Assembly: GCF_000299895.1 (NCBI RefSeq)
Contig: NZ_AMRG01000003.1
Location: forward strand, 124,001 to 188,000
Origin: Idiomarina xiamenensis 10-D-4
GTDB lineage: Bacteria > Pseudomonadota > Gammaproteobacteria > Enterobacterales > Alteromonadaceae
Length of the DNA: 64,000 nucleotides
Reading direction: 5' to 3'
The position numbers were made by a program, and so were the translations under genes. How positions within the stretch are numbered: position 1 is the first letter of the stretch; every line of letters begins with the position of its first letter. The notes beneath the pieces were generated by a model. It did no database searches. It was not told the origin of the DNA and worked only from the letters and a program-made list of their open reading frames with translations. This document shows positions 29,783 to 38,542 of the stretch, in pieces.

Positions 29783-31194
29783 GTTGCCACCCCTTCACGA
29801 CTGGCGTCGCTCAGTGCCTCTTGCAGAGCAACAACGACGCGCTCCATGCGCGAACTTCGGGAGCCTTTCACCAGCACCGTCACCATACCCTCTGTTGTGG
29901 TTAATTTTTTGCGAATGGCTTGCACCAGATTGTCTACCGTACTGAAGTGACAACCCGATGGGTTATCAGCTAAGTGCTCACTGCCCCCACTGAACACATC
30001 ACTGGCACTCTGGCTCAGCACGCCTAAGCTAAATAACGCGTCGATACCGTTGGCCAGCGCATAGCTGCCCACTTCTTCATGATAAGCACGTGCTTCGGGA
30101 CCTAACTCACCCATGTCACCCAACACAAAAATACGCAGTCCAGACCAGCTCGCTAGAAAATCTACTGCCGCTTTTGTCGACGCGACGCTGGCGTTATAGC
30201 TATCGTCGATCAACCGTAAGCGATCGTTGACTGGCAAAATATTCAAACGTCCTTTCACCGGCTGGATACTGGCTAAGCCAGCAGCGATATCATCTAAGTC
30301 GGCGCCAAGGGCATGAGCAGCGGTAGCGGCGGCTAATGCATTAAGCACATTATGAGCGCCCGGTAACTGCACTTGAACACGCCGCTCAGTACCTTGCAGG
30401 TGCAGATTAAAAGCGGGCATACCTTGCTCGTCCAACTCAACCTCGCTGGCATAAACATCGGCGTCATCGCTCAACCCAAAGGTTTGGTGTGGCAAGCCTT
30501 GTCTTACTCGCTGCCAGTATTCGGCAAATTCGGAAGCTAACGGCGTGATCGCTAAGCCCTGTTCAGGCAGTCCCTGAAAAATTTCGGTTTTTGCCCGAGC
30601 TACGCCTTCGACACTACCAAAGCCTTCAATATGCGCAGCGCTGACGTTATTGATAATAGCCACATCGGGCTGCACCAACTGAGTGGTGTAGGCGATCTCA
30701 CCGGGATGGTTAGCGCCTAACTCAATCACCGCATATTGATCGGCATGGGTTAGCCGTAGCAGCGTTAACGGCGCACCGATATCGTTGTTAAAGTTACCTT
30801 GTGTCGCCAATACTTGACCGCGGCGCGCGAGTATCGCAGCCAGCATTTCTTTGACACTGGTTTTGCCATTACTACCGGTTACCGCAACGCAGCGCGGCTG
30901 CACCTCGCGTTTTACTGCAGCGCCTAATGCCCCTAATGCTTGGCGACAATCACTGACGATGATTTGCGCACAGTCGAGCGCCAGCGGCCGTTCGACAATA
31001 GCAGCCACTGCACCTCGAGCTATCGCTTGGGGTACAAACTCGTGAGCATCAAAATGTTGGCCACGCAAGGCAATAAACAGCGAACCCTGAGTCAATTCGC
31101 GAGTATCCGTCGATACCGCCTCGATGCTGGCGTCGTTACCCTGTAAGCGACCTTGCACTTGCTCGGCGATCCAGCTTAATGAAACCTTGATCAT
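29776..31194 (-). CDS. murF: UDP-MurNAc-tripeptide--D-Ala-D-Ala ligase
   Basis: Adds the D-Ala-D-Ala dipeptide to complete the UDP-MurNAc-pentapeptide. The ATG at 31194 gives 472 residues; it has GGAGGG eight bases upstream and overlaps the true murE stop as ATGA. The ATG six bases earlier is too close to that ribosome site. P-loop [14 protein letters not shown] (about 105), [11 protein letters not shown] and [12 protein letters not shown] are MurF signatures. Confidence 0.97.
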   Translation of the reverse strand: MIKVSLSWIAEQVQGRLQGNDASIEAVSTDTRELTQGSLFIALRGQHFDAHEFVPQAIARGAVAAIVERPLALDCAQIIVSDCRQALGALGAAVKREVQPRCVAVTGSNGKTSVKEMLAAILARRGQVLATQGNFNNDIGAPLTLLRLTHADQYAVIELGANHPGEIAYTTQLVQPDVAIINNVSAAHIEGFGSVEGVARAKTEIFQGLPEQGLAITPLASEFAEYWQRVRQGLPHQTFGLSDDADVYASEVELDEQGMPAFNLHLQGTERRVQVQLPGAHNVLNALAAATAAHALGADLDDIAAGLASIQPVKGRLNILPVNDRLRLIDDSYNASVASTKAAVDFLASWSGLRIFVLGDMGELGPEARAYHEEVGSYALANGIDALFSLGVLSQSASDVFSGGSEHLADNPSGCHFSTVDNLVQAIRKKLTTTEGMVTVLVKGSRSSRMERVVVALQEALSDASREGVATC

Positions 31195-32638
31195 GCGCAT
31201 TGCCCTCCCATGTACTGTGCGACTAACGCACGTTCATCGTAGGCAATCCGTTGCTGACCTATGACCTGATAGTCTTCGTGACCTTTACCCGCCAACACCA
31301 CAATATCGTCAGCGTCGGCTGCCACACCGCTTGTTGACGTCCTAATTGTACCGTCACATGCTGACGGTTACCGATACCAGTAAGGATATCGTTGACGATT
31401 TGCTGAGGGTCCTCGGTACGCGGGTTGTCATCGGTCACCACGACACGGTCGGCTAGTTCAGCCGCTACCCGCCCCATCTGCGGACGTTTACCGCGGTCGC
31501 GGTCACCGCCGCAACCAAACACACACCAAAGCTTACCGCGACAATGGCGGCGTACGGCAGTGAGGATTTGTTGTAATGCGTCCGGCGTGTGCGCGTAATC
31601 AACGACCACTAGCGGTTGCTGCGGTGCTTGAAAGCCTTCCATCCGGCCGGGCACGGGTAATAACTGCTGACAAGCCTGGCTTAGCGCTTGGCGACTATAG
31701 CCCAATGCCGCCAGTGCGGTTAATGCGGCCAGTAAATTATAAACGTTGAACTCGCCCAACAGCGGCGAACTGACACCGAGTGACTCACCATCAAGCTGCC
31801 AGTCAAAGCAGGTATTGCCATCTTGATAGCGAATATTCAGCGCCTGACTGTGATGCTCGGCGTCGCCGTCGGCTAAACCGTATGTCCATAGGTTGTCGCA
31901 CAACGACGCCCATGCCCGTAGTCGAGCATCATCGCTATTGAGCACCTGCACGGTACTGCTTAGCTCACTAAATAGACGTTGTTTAGCTTGAGCATAGGCT
32001 TCCAGCGTACCGTGATAGTCCAAGTGATCTCGGCTAATATTGGTCGCTACCACCGCTTTAAACTGCAGCGCCTCGGCACGCCATTGCACCAACGCGTGCG
32101 ACGACACTTCCATCGCCGTCAGTTGCGCGCCCTCTGCGGCCAAACTATTTAAGCGCTGCTGTACCGTGACCGCATCAGGCGTGGTGTGCTGCTCGGGCAG
32201 CAAACGACCAATCATACCACTGCCGGTGGTACCAATAACCGCGGCAGCGTGACCACACAGTTTCGCTAACTGCGCCATTAAATGAGTGACCGAGGTCTTA
32301 CCATTAGTGCCGGTAACGCCGACCAGTTGCATACGCGCACTGGGCTGCTGATAAAAGCGTCCAGCAATGGCTGACAGCTGCGGCTTTAATTGTGGAATAT
32401 GGATAATCGGAACACCGTGTCGATAACTCACCTCGGCGTGACTGTAATCGGCAAAAATCGCGGCTGCGCCGGCGTCAATGGCGGCATCAATGTAATCGCG
32501 TCCATCGCTTTGGTAACCCGGCACCGCGATAAACAAGTCGCCGCCAGCCACTTGTCGACTGTCTAATTTTATCCCAGTCACCTGTTGCTCGGGTAACGAT
32601 AGGATAAAATCGGGTAACAACTGCGCTAAGGTGATCAT
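31191..32638 (-). CDS. murE: UDP-MurNAc-L-Ala-D-Glu--meso-DAP ligase, interrupted by a frameshift near its 3' end
   Basis: Adds meso-diaminopimelate to the stem peptide. As sequenced, the frame opened at 32638 ends at a TAG at 31259 after about 459 residues with an aberrant tail. The P-loop VTGTNGKTSVTHL and the DAP-selecting TDDNPRTEDP are upstream and intact. The conserved C-terminus (AADADDIVVLAGKGHEDYQ and on to [12 protein letters not shown]) continues in the -1 frame from about 31322 and stops at 31191, exactly at the ATGA overlap with murF. One base, or one plus a multiple of three, is missing at 31318-31327; by eye about four residues are short here, so a 13-base loss also fits. No slippery sequence is present. 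An essential gene with an intact restored frame suggests an assembly or clonal indel, not decay. Confidence 0.9.
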
Positions 32639-34365
32639 TGTCCACCTCCTAGGCTGGCAACCTGCAATTGCGTATCGGCCAGATTATCCGGCGCGATATT
32701 CAATAATCGCATCGACTCGGAAACAATTTCAGAAAACACCGGAGCCGCCGCATCGCCGCCATAATAATGGTCGCCGCCCGGCTCGTTAATTGTCACCACC
32801 ACCGCAATACGCGGATCGCTGACTGGCGCGATACCGGCAAACAACGCCACGTATTCGTCACCATAACCACCGGCCACAGCCTTGCGTGACGTACCCGTCT
32901 TTCCGGCAACACGATAACCTGGCACACGTGCCTTTTTGGCACTGCCGTCGGTAACGACGTTTTCTAACATCGCTAAGACCGCTTGTGTATTTTTCTCAGA
33001 GAAGATACGACGACCGGGTGCGTCACCCTCGCCGCGACGAAAAATCGTCAGTGGTTGGTCGATACCACCGTTAGCAATCATACTGTAAGCCTTTGCCAGT
33101 TGCAGAGTCGTGACCGATAGACCGTAACCAAATGAAAGAGTTGCCAACTCAAAGTCGGACCAACGCCGTTGATTACGCATGATGCCAAAGCTCTCACCCG
33201 GCATGTTTACGCCGGTATCGTTACCAAAACCGACTTCTGCAAAGGTTTGTAAAAGTCGGTCAATACCGACTTTTAGCGCCAACTTACTGGTACCCATGTT
33301 GCTGGAATGCTCCAGAATCTCTGAAATCGTCAGCTCACCACGGTTGATCGGGTCGCTCACACGACGACCACCTAAGCGCATCCAACCAGGGCTGGTATCA
33401 ATACTATCGCCAGGCTTCACCAAGCCCGCCTCTAACGCCGTCAGTACGGTTAACGGCTTGACCGTCGAGCCAGGTTCGTAGGCATCGGTAATCGCACGGT
33501 TGCGTAAACGGTGAGGTTGCAGTTGGTCGCGATTATTGGGGTTAAAGGACGGGCTGTTGACCATGGCCAGTACTTCACCGGTTTTGACATCCAAAATAAC
33601 CGCCGAACCCGAGGTTGCCTGATGATAGCGCACGGCTTTTTTTATCTCGGTGTAGGCGGCAGCTTGCAGCCGGTTATCGATACTGAGCGTCAATTGTTTG
33701 GGTTGTTGTGCTGCGGTTTCCCGCACCTCTTCAACAACCCGTCCTTGCGCGTCCTTGCGATAAACTCGTTCACCGGGAGTGCCGGTTAGCTGCTCGTTAA
33801 ACAACAGCTCCAAGCCCTCTTGGCCATTACCATCCATGTTGGTAATGCCGACCACATGAGCAGCAATTTCGGCGGCCGGATAATAGCGCCGTGATTCGGT
33901 TTTCAGATAAACGCCAGGAATATTCAACTTACGCACATAGTCGGCTTCGGCTGGCGTGACTTTGCGTTGCAGGTAGACAAACCGACGTTGCGGGTTATCG
34001 ACGCGCGCTAGTAAGTCCTCGCTATTCATGCGAAACAGCTCGGCCAATGCTTGCCAACGTCGCATGTCATCAAAGCCATGTTGCTCAGCAATTCGCTGCG
34101 GATCAGCCCAAACCGTTTCGACTGGAATCGACACCGCCAACTCACGCCCATTACGGTCTAAAATCATGCCGCGTTGAACATCGGTCTGTGCCGCACGCAA
34201 AGAACGTAAATCGCCCTGATGGCGAAGCTGGCCCGGCTGAACCACCTGAATGTAAGCGGCACGCGCGATTAACACGGCAAACACGCAGAGCAACACCGCA
34301 ATGGCGACTAAATAACGCCATTGTGAACCCACTGGATTATGTTTGCGCCGCGCTTTTAAGGCCAT
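32635..34365 (-). CDS. ftsI: Septal peptidoglycan transpeptidase FtsI (PBP3)
   Basis: Class B penicillin-binding protein that crosslinks septal wall with FtsW. It has 576 residues (E. coli 588). One N-terminal membrane segment (YLVAIAVLLCVFAVLIARAAYI), the pedestal domain RGMILDRNGRELA, then the transpeptidase motifs: STVK (in EPGSTVKPL, about 289), SSN (HSSNMGTSKLA) and KTG (VAGKTGTSRKA). It overlaps ftsL by ten bases and its stop overlaps the murE start (ATGA). Confidence 0.98.
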   Translation of the reverse strand: MALKARRKHNPVGSQWRYLVAIAVLLCVFAVLIARAAYIQVVQPGQLRHQGDLRSLRAAQTDVQRGMILDRNGRELAVSIPVETVWADPQRIAEQHGFDDMRRWQALAELFRMNSEDLLARVDNPQRRFVYLQRKVTPAEADYVRKLNIPGVYLKTESRRYYPAAEIAAHVVGITNMDGNGQEGLELLFNEQLTGTPGERVYRKDAQGRVVEEVRETAAQQPKQLTLSIDNRLQAAAYTEIKKAVRYHQATSGSAVILDVKTGEVLAMVNSPSFNPNNRDQLQPHRLRNRAITDAYEPGSTVKPLTVLTALEAGLVKPGDSIDTSPGWMRLGGRRVSDPINRGELTISEILEHSSNMGTSKLALKVGIDRLLQTFAEVGFGNDTGVNMPGESFGIMRNQRRWSDFELATLSFGYGLSVTTLQLAKAYSMIANGGIDQPLTIFRRGEGDAPGRRIFSEKNTQAVLAMLENVVTDGSAKKARVPGYRVAGKTGTSRKAVAGGYGDEYVALFAGIAPVSDPRIAVVVTINEPGGDHYYGGDAAAPVFSEIVSESMRLLNIAPDNLADTQLQVASLGGGQ

Positions 34366-34673
34366 GGTACAAGCACCTCTTCGGTTGCTTCTGGACGCGA
34401 CATCTGTAATTGCCGTTGTGCAATACGCTCAACTCGACTGTGCTCGGTCAGCGCATTTTGTTCGATGGTTAAATGACGCCACTCAATGTCAAGTTGATCA
34501 CGCGCTTGTTGTAACTGATCACGTTCACCGATCAAATTACGATTAAGGTGCGCGACATATATCACCATCAAGGCTGAGCTCAATACCGTTATAAACAACA
34601 ATAGCGCCAACCATTGGCGCTTCAGATCGTAGCGAATAATATTCAGTAGGGACGGTACGCGTTTATGTTTCAT
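34356..34673 (-). CDS. ftsL: Cell division protein FtsL
   Basis: Small bitopic divisome protein that partners FtsB and FtsQ and activates FtsWI. The ATG at 34673 has AGGAGGG seven bases upstream and gives 105 residues. A basic cytoplasmic tail, one membrane segment ([21 protein letters not shown]) and a periplasmic coiled coil ([19 protein letters not shown]) with heptad leucines are seen. It overlaps rsmH by 11 bases and ftsI by ten. Confidence 0.93.
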   Translation of the reverse strand: MKHKRVPSLLNIIRYDLKRQWLALLLFITVLSSALMVIYVAHLNRNLIGERDQLQQARDQLDIEWRHLTIEQNALTEHSRVERIAQRQLQMSRPEATEEVLVPWP

Positions 34674-35613
34674 GACGCACCCTCCTCGCGATACGCAGCA
34701 CCGAGCTGCGCGCCCGCGGATTTTCTTCAACTTCCTCATCGCTAGGCTTGATGGCGCGGCTCAGCAATTGCAATTGAATATCTTTGTTCAATTCACGATC
34801 GGTGACCGGCAACCCGGCCGGAATCGGTTTCGGCTGGCTGGCCTGACGCATAAAGCGCTTAACAATGCGATCTTCTAAGCTATGAAAGCTGATCACGACC
34901 AGTCGGCCGTCATGCTTTAATGCCGTCAAGCTGGCCGCCAGCGCGTCTTCGATCTGCTCCAGCTCGCGGTTAACGTGAATGCGTATGGCCTGAAAGCTGC
35001 GTGTCGCCGGATGCTTATGCTTGTCACGAATGGGACTAACACGGGCAATCAAATCGGCCAACTGCTTGGTGCGGGTAAACGGCTGTTGTTGGCGATCATG
35101 CACGATGGCACGTGCAATACGACCAGCAAAGCGCTCTTCGCCATAGACCTTTAAGACCCGCGCAATAGTGTCGGCCTCTGCACGGTTTAACCAATCTGCC
35201 GCCGTTTCACCGCTGCTGGTATCCATACGCATATCTAATGGGCCATCGCGCATAAAGCTAAAGCCGCGTTCGGCGTCGTCAAGTTGTGGGGATGACACGC
35301 CAAGGTCGAACAAAATACCGTCGAATTGGCCGGCTAATTGCTGCTCGTCGATAACTTTAGCCAATTCGCCAAAAGGACGATGGAAGATTGCAAATCGGGG
35401 ATCGTGGGAAAATGCTTGGGCAGCGGCGATCGCTTGTGGGTCACGATCGAGCGCGATTAGACGGCCATCTTTGCCCAGCTGTTCGAGCACAGCGCGGCTA
35501 TGCCCACCTCGACCAAAGGTGGCATCTAAGTAACAGCCGTCCGGTTTGATTGCCAGAGCTGCAACCGCCTCTGACAGCAGCACCGAAACATGTTGCGGTG
35601 ACGCGGAATTCAT
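34663..35613 (-). CDS. rsmH: 16S rRNA (cytosine1402-N4)-methyltransferase
   Basis: Methylates C1402 N4 of 16S rRNA; it acts on the same nucleotide as RsmI, encoded at 44 kb here. The ATG at 35613 gives 316 residues (E. coli MraW 313) and shares one base with the mraZ stop (TAATG). SAM motif [17 protein letters not shown] (about 25-41), [20 protein letters not shown], and [16 protein letters not shown] are diagnostic. Confidence 0.97.
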   Translation of the reverse strand: MNSASPQHVSVLLSEAVAALAIKPDGCYLDATFGRGGHSRAVLEQLGKDGRLIALDRDPQAIAAAQAFSHDPRFAIFHRPFGELAKVIDEQQLAGQFDGILFDLGVSSPQLDDAERGFSFMRDGPLDMRMDTSSGETAADWLNRAEADTIARVLKVYGEERFAGRIARAIVHDRQQQPFTRTKQLADLIARVSPIRDKHKHPATRSFQAIRIHVNRELEQIEDALAASLTALKHDGRLVVISFHSLEDRIVKRFMRQASQPKPIPAGLPVTDRELNKDIQLQLLSRAIKPSDEEVEENPRARSSVLRIARRVRHET

Positions 35614-36071
35614 TATAATGAGAAGTCTTTTAGTCGTTCGCTTAAGGTAAAGTCGTCTTCTTGCTGTGCTTCCATGTCTGCTGAGACTTGTTGCTGCCAA
35701 GCACTCTCTGACCAAATTTCAAATTTGTTCAGTTGCCCAACCAACATCAGTTTTTTCTCTAAACCGGCATGCACACGCAATGGGCTAGCGATCAATAAAC
35801 GCCCATTTTTATCCATGTCGCAGTCTTCAGCGTGACCAAGAAGCAAGCGCTGTAAACGACGCTCGGCGGGGTTCATACTGGATAGCGTGGTCAACTTCTG
35901 CTCGATGATTTGCCATTCCGGTAAGGGATAGAGCAACAAGCAAGGTTGTTGAATGTCGATAGTGCAAACCAATTTACCATCGCAATCCAACGACAAAGCC
36001 TGCCGATACCGCGATGGAATCGCGATACGACCTTTGTCGTCCATATTGATAGCTGTTGCACCACGGAACAT
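35613..36071 (-). CDS. mraZ: Transcriptional regulator MraZ
   Basis: Ring-forming SpoVT/AbrB-like DNA-binding protein and repressor of the mra (dcw) promoter. The ATG at 36071, five bases after GGGGA, gives 152 residues, as in E. coli. Two repeats of the DxxGR DNA-contact motif are visible: [14 protein letters not shown] (about 10) and [14 protein letters not shown] (about 88). It is the first gene of the division cluster, and its binding repeats lie just upstream (36092-36121). Confidence 0.97.
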   Translation of the reverse strand: MFRGATAINMDDKGRIAIPSRYRQALSLDCDGKLVCTIDIQQPCLLLYPLPEWQIIEQKLTTLSSMNPAERRLQRLLLGHAEDCDMDKNGRLLIASPLRVHAGLEKKLMLVGQLNKFEIWSESAWQQQVSADMEAQQEDDFTLSERLKDFSL

Positions 36072-36091
36072 ACGATCCCCACTTGATCGAG

Positions 36092-36121
36092 TTTGATCCA
36101 CAAAAATCCACAAATCCCCAC
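36092..36121 (-). promoter_or_regulatory. MraZ box: three 10-base direct repeats
   Basis: On the minus strand three consecutive 10-mers read GTGGGGATTT, GTGGATTTTT and GTGGATCAAA, a TGGRN motif with 5-base spacers. This is the spacing known for MraZ operators in E. coli. They lie between the predicted start point and the mraZ ATG. A further GTGGGGA overlaps the mraZ ribosome-binding site. Confidence 0.85.
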
Positions 36122-36129
36122 AATTGTAC

Positions 36130-36159
36130 AGTCTAGGTCTGCGCCTTTCCTACTGTCAA
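36130..36159 (-). promoter_or_regulatory. mra (dcw) promoter
   Basis: Minus strand: consensus -35 TTGACA (36159-36154), 18-base spacer, -10 TAGACT (36135-36130). The start point near 36123 sits directly before the MraZ repeats, consistent with MraZ autorepression. Confidence 0.75.
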
Positions 36160-36230
36160 GCAAAAATAACGCTGCTCAGCATGGCGCCAGCCGTGATTTC
36201 TCGGCGATTTTTAGCAAACTGTTGAAAGCG

Positions 36231-36250
36231 TGGAGAATTGTGGGGATATG
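36231..36250 (+). promoter_or_regulatory. Second pair of MraZ-like repeats facing the GGDEF-EAL gene
   Basis: TGGAG-AATTG-TGGGG-ATATG on the plus strand repeats the TGGRN/5-base spacer pattern, inverted relative to the main box and about 110 bases away. A possible -35 TTGAAA (36222-36227) with a weak -10 GATATG spans it. Two repeats only, so MraZ binding is inference. Confidence 0.4.
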
Positions 36251-36331
36251 AAGAATGTGCAAAATATCGCAATGAGACCTATGATTGGCATTACGCTTTG
36301 ATCGAAAGTCGACAACGATGGTTCTACAAAC

Positions 36332-38512
36332 TTGCACACACCCTTAACAAACTATTGGCGAAAACTCATCATTCTGGCCTTGGTCATTCAGTTGCTGGTG
36401 ATCATTTTTGCTGAGCGCGACCGCCAGCTCAGCATTCATAGTCATCAGCGCGAAGCGCTACAACAACTGGCTCCGCTACAGGTTAGATTAGAGGGCTTGC
36501 TGACCAATAATTTAATTGTGCTACGCGCACTCGCGGCAGAAGTCAGCCTTGATCCTGATATTAGTGGTCAGCGCTTTGCCCGTTTAGCTAAAGAACTGAT
36601 TGGTAAAGACTTGCACATTCGTCACATTGCCTTAGCGCCTGATCTTGTCATCAAATATATTTATCCTCTTGCCGGTAATGAGGCCGCCATTGGCTTTGAC
36701 TATCGCCGCTCCAACAGTCAATTGGCTGCTGTTCAGCGCGCGATTGAGCGGCAAGCTGTGACCGTTGCTGGGCCACTCGACCTGGTCCAAGGAGGCCGTG
36801 CACTGATTGCACGCGTGCCGGTATTCCATCAACAAGAACTGTGGGGAGTGATTGCCGAGGTTATCGATTTTCAACGGCTGTTAAATGACACCGACTATCG
36901 TGATTATCAGCAACATTACCGCCTCAGTATCCGTGGTACGCTCGATAAGATCATCAACGTTAATGACGAGAGTTTTGACTATTTCAATGTCTTAGGTGAC
37001 CAACAAGTTTGGCAACAAACGTACGTTAGCGCTAAAGTCAGCTTACCTGATAGTCAGTGGCAAATTGGTTTAGTACCGCATAGCGGGCGCTGGTGGGATT
37101 GGCAAAGCTATACGCTGACACTGGCTATCGGCACCTTGCTCAATCTGCTGATTTGCTTTTTTCTCGGTAAACTGTTGTTCACGCAAAAGCAGCTACGCCA
37201 CGCGTTGGCGACCATTACCTATCAAGCGCATACCGACAACGTCACACAATTGCCTAATCGCGCCGATTTTATTCGTAAGCTCGACCAACGTGTCAACGAA
37301 GCCACGCACACCTCGACTAGCTTTGCCGTGTTATTTTTAGACTTAGACCATTTTAAAGAAATTAACGACACACTAGGCCACGAAAGCGGCGATCGCTTAT
37401 TAAAAGAACTGGCACAACGCATTCAACAACATCTGTCTCCTTTGGATACGCTGGCGCGGCTCGGCGGTGACGAGTTTGTGGTGTTGCTGCATCATTGCGA
37501 AACCGACGATAGTGCCGAACAGTGCGCCAAAACGATTCAAAAAGCACTGCGTCAGTCGCTCACTTTTGCCGGTTTCAACTTAACCATTAGCGCCAGTATT
37601 GGTATCGCTCAGTTTCCGCAACACGGTTTGAGTAGCTCAACATTGTTAAAGCATGCCGATTTAGCCATGTATGCCGCCAAACAATCGGGTCGTCAAACCA
37701 GCTACGTCTTTAATGAAGCGCTGCGACACAAAGCTGAGCGACAAATGCAGATGCACAGTGCCATTTTAGAAGGTATCAAACGTCAACAATTTTACGTGCT
37801 GTATCAACCTATCATTAACGTCGCCGAGCCACACGCTGGTATGGCCAAGGTGGAAGCATTGATCCGCTGGCGGCATCCGCAATATGGCGATATTTCACCC
37901 GCTGACTTTATTCCATTGGCAGAACGCACCGGCGCCATACTCGAGCTGGGTGAATGGCTATTACAGCAGGTGTGTCATGATTGGCAGCAACTAGCGGCGA
38001 ACGGTTTACCGCTGACCATCGCCATCAACCGTTCTTTGCGAGAATTTAATGATCCGGATAAAGGCAAACATTGGCTCACCGAGCTGAGCAAAGTCGGTAT
38101 GCCTGCGCAAAGCCTGGTGGTTGAAATCACCGAGTCGTTGTTAATGCGCAAGCGCCAACGGCAATTAAAAATCTTACATGACTTGCGTCAGGCCGGTGTG
38201 AGTTTGGCTATCGACGACTTTGGCACCGGTTACTCATCGATGAATTACCTGCGTGAATATCCTATCGACTGCATCAAAATCGACCGTAGTTTCTTGAAAG
38301 ATTGCCCACAAGACCAGCGTCAGGTGTCGTTGCTTGAAGCATTAATCAAAGTGGCACTGTCATTAGAATTAAACATCGTCGCGGAAGGTGTCGAGAATCC
38401 AGAGCAATTAGCCTTGCTAAAGCAGCTTGGCTGTCAGCAAGCCCAAGGCTTTTACTTAGCCAAGCCAATGCCGGCCTCTGAGCTGCAAGCGTTTTTCAAA
38501 ACACTGGGATAA
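36332..38512 (+). CDS. CHASE-GGDEF-EAL membrane protein for cyclic di-GMP
   Basis: Sensor enzyme for cyclic di-GMP. It has 726 residues, starting at TTG (36332); no in-frame ATG or GTG precedes it before a stop and no ribosome site is clear, so the start is uncertain. Membrane segment about 11-27, periplasmic CHASE-like domain about 45-200 (GNEAAIGFDYR signature), second membrane segment about 262-282. GGDEF is intact (LGGDEF, about 377), but the inhibitory RxxD site is SPLD. EAL is intact: EALIRW (about 508), catalytic Asn in AINRSLREF, EITES, DDFGTGYS, KIDRSF and AEGVE. Cyclase, phosphodiesterase or both cannot be decided. Divergent from mraZ and convergent with dabA. Confidence 0.92.
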   Translation: MHTPLTNYWRKLIILALVIQLLVIIFAERDRQLSIHSHQREALQQLAPLQVRLEGLLTNNLIVLRALAAEVSLDPDISGQRFARLAKELIGKDLHIRHIALAPDLVIKYIYPLAGNEAAIGFDYRRSNSQLAAVQRAIERQAVTVAGPLDLVQGGRALIARVPVFHQQELWGVIAEVIDFQRLLNDTDYRDYQQHYRLSIRGTLDKIINVNDESFDYFNVLGDQQVWQQTYVSAKVSLPDSQWQIGLVPHSGRWWDWQSYTLTLAIGTLLNLLICFFLGKLLFTQKQLRHALATITYQAHTDNVTQLPNRADFIRKLDQRVNEATHTSTSFAVLFLDLDHFKEINDTLGHESGDRLLKELAQRIQQHLSPLDTLARLGGDEFVVLLHHCETDDSAEQCAKTIQKALRQSLTFAGFNLTISASIGIAQFPQHGLSSSTLLKHADLAMYAAKQSGRQTSYVFNEALRHKAERQMQMHSAILEGIKRQQFYVLYQPIINVAEPHAGMAKVEALIRWRHPQYGDISPADFIPLAERTGAILELGEWLLQQVCHDWQQLAANGLPLTIAINRSLREFNDPDKGKHWLTELSKVGMPAQSLVVEITESLLMRKRQRQLKILHDLRQAGVSLAIDDFGTGYSSMNYLREYPIDCIKIDRSFLKDCPQDQRQVSLLEALIKVALSLELNIVAEGVENPEQLALLKQLGCQQAQGFYLAKPMPASELQAFFKTLG

Positions 38513-38542
38513 ACAGCAACCTTAAACCAGGCAATAACACAA

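Noticed and set aside
31310-31330. Programmed frameshifting in murE
   Set aside because: No slippery heptamer or stimulatory structure is visible, and the family is not known to frameshift; an indel is simpler. The same holds for degQ near 56420.
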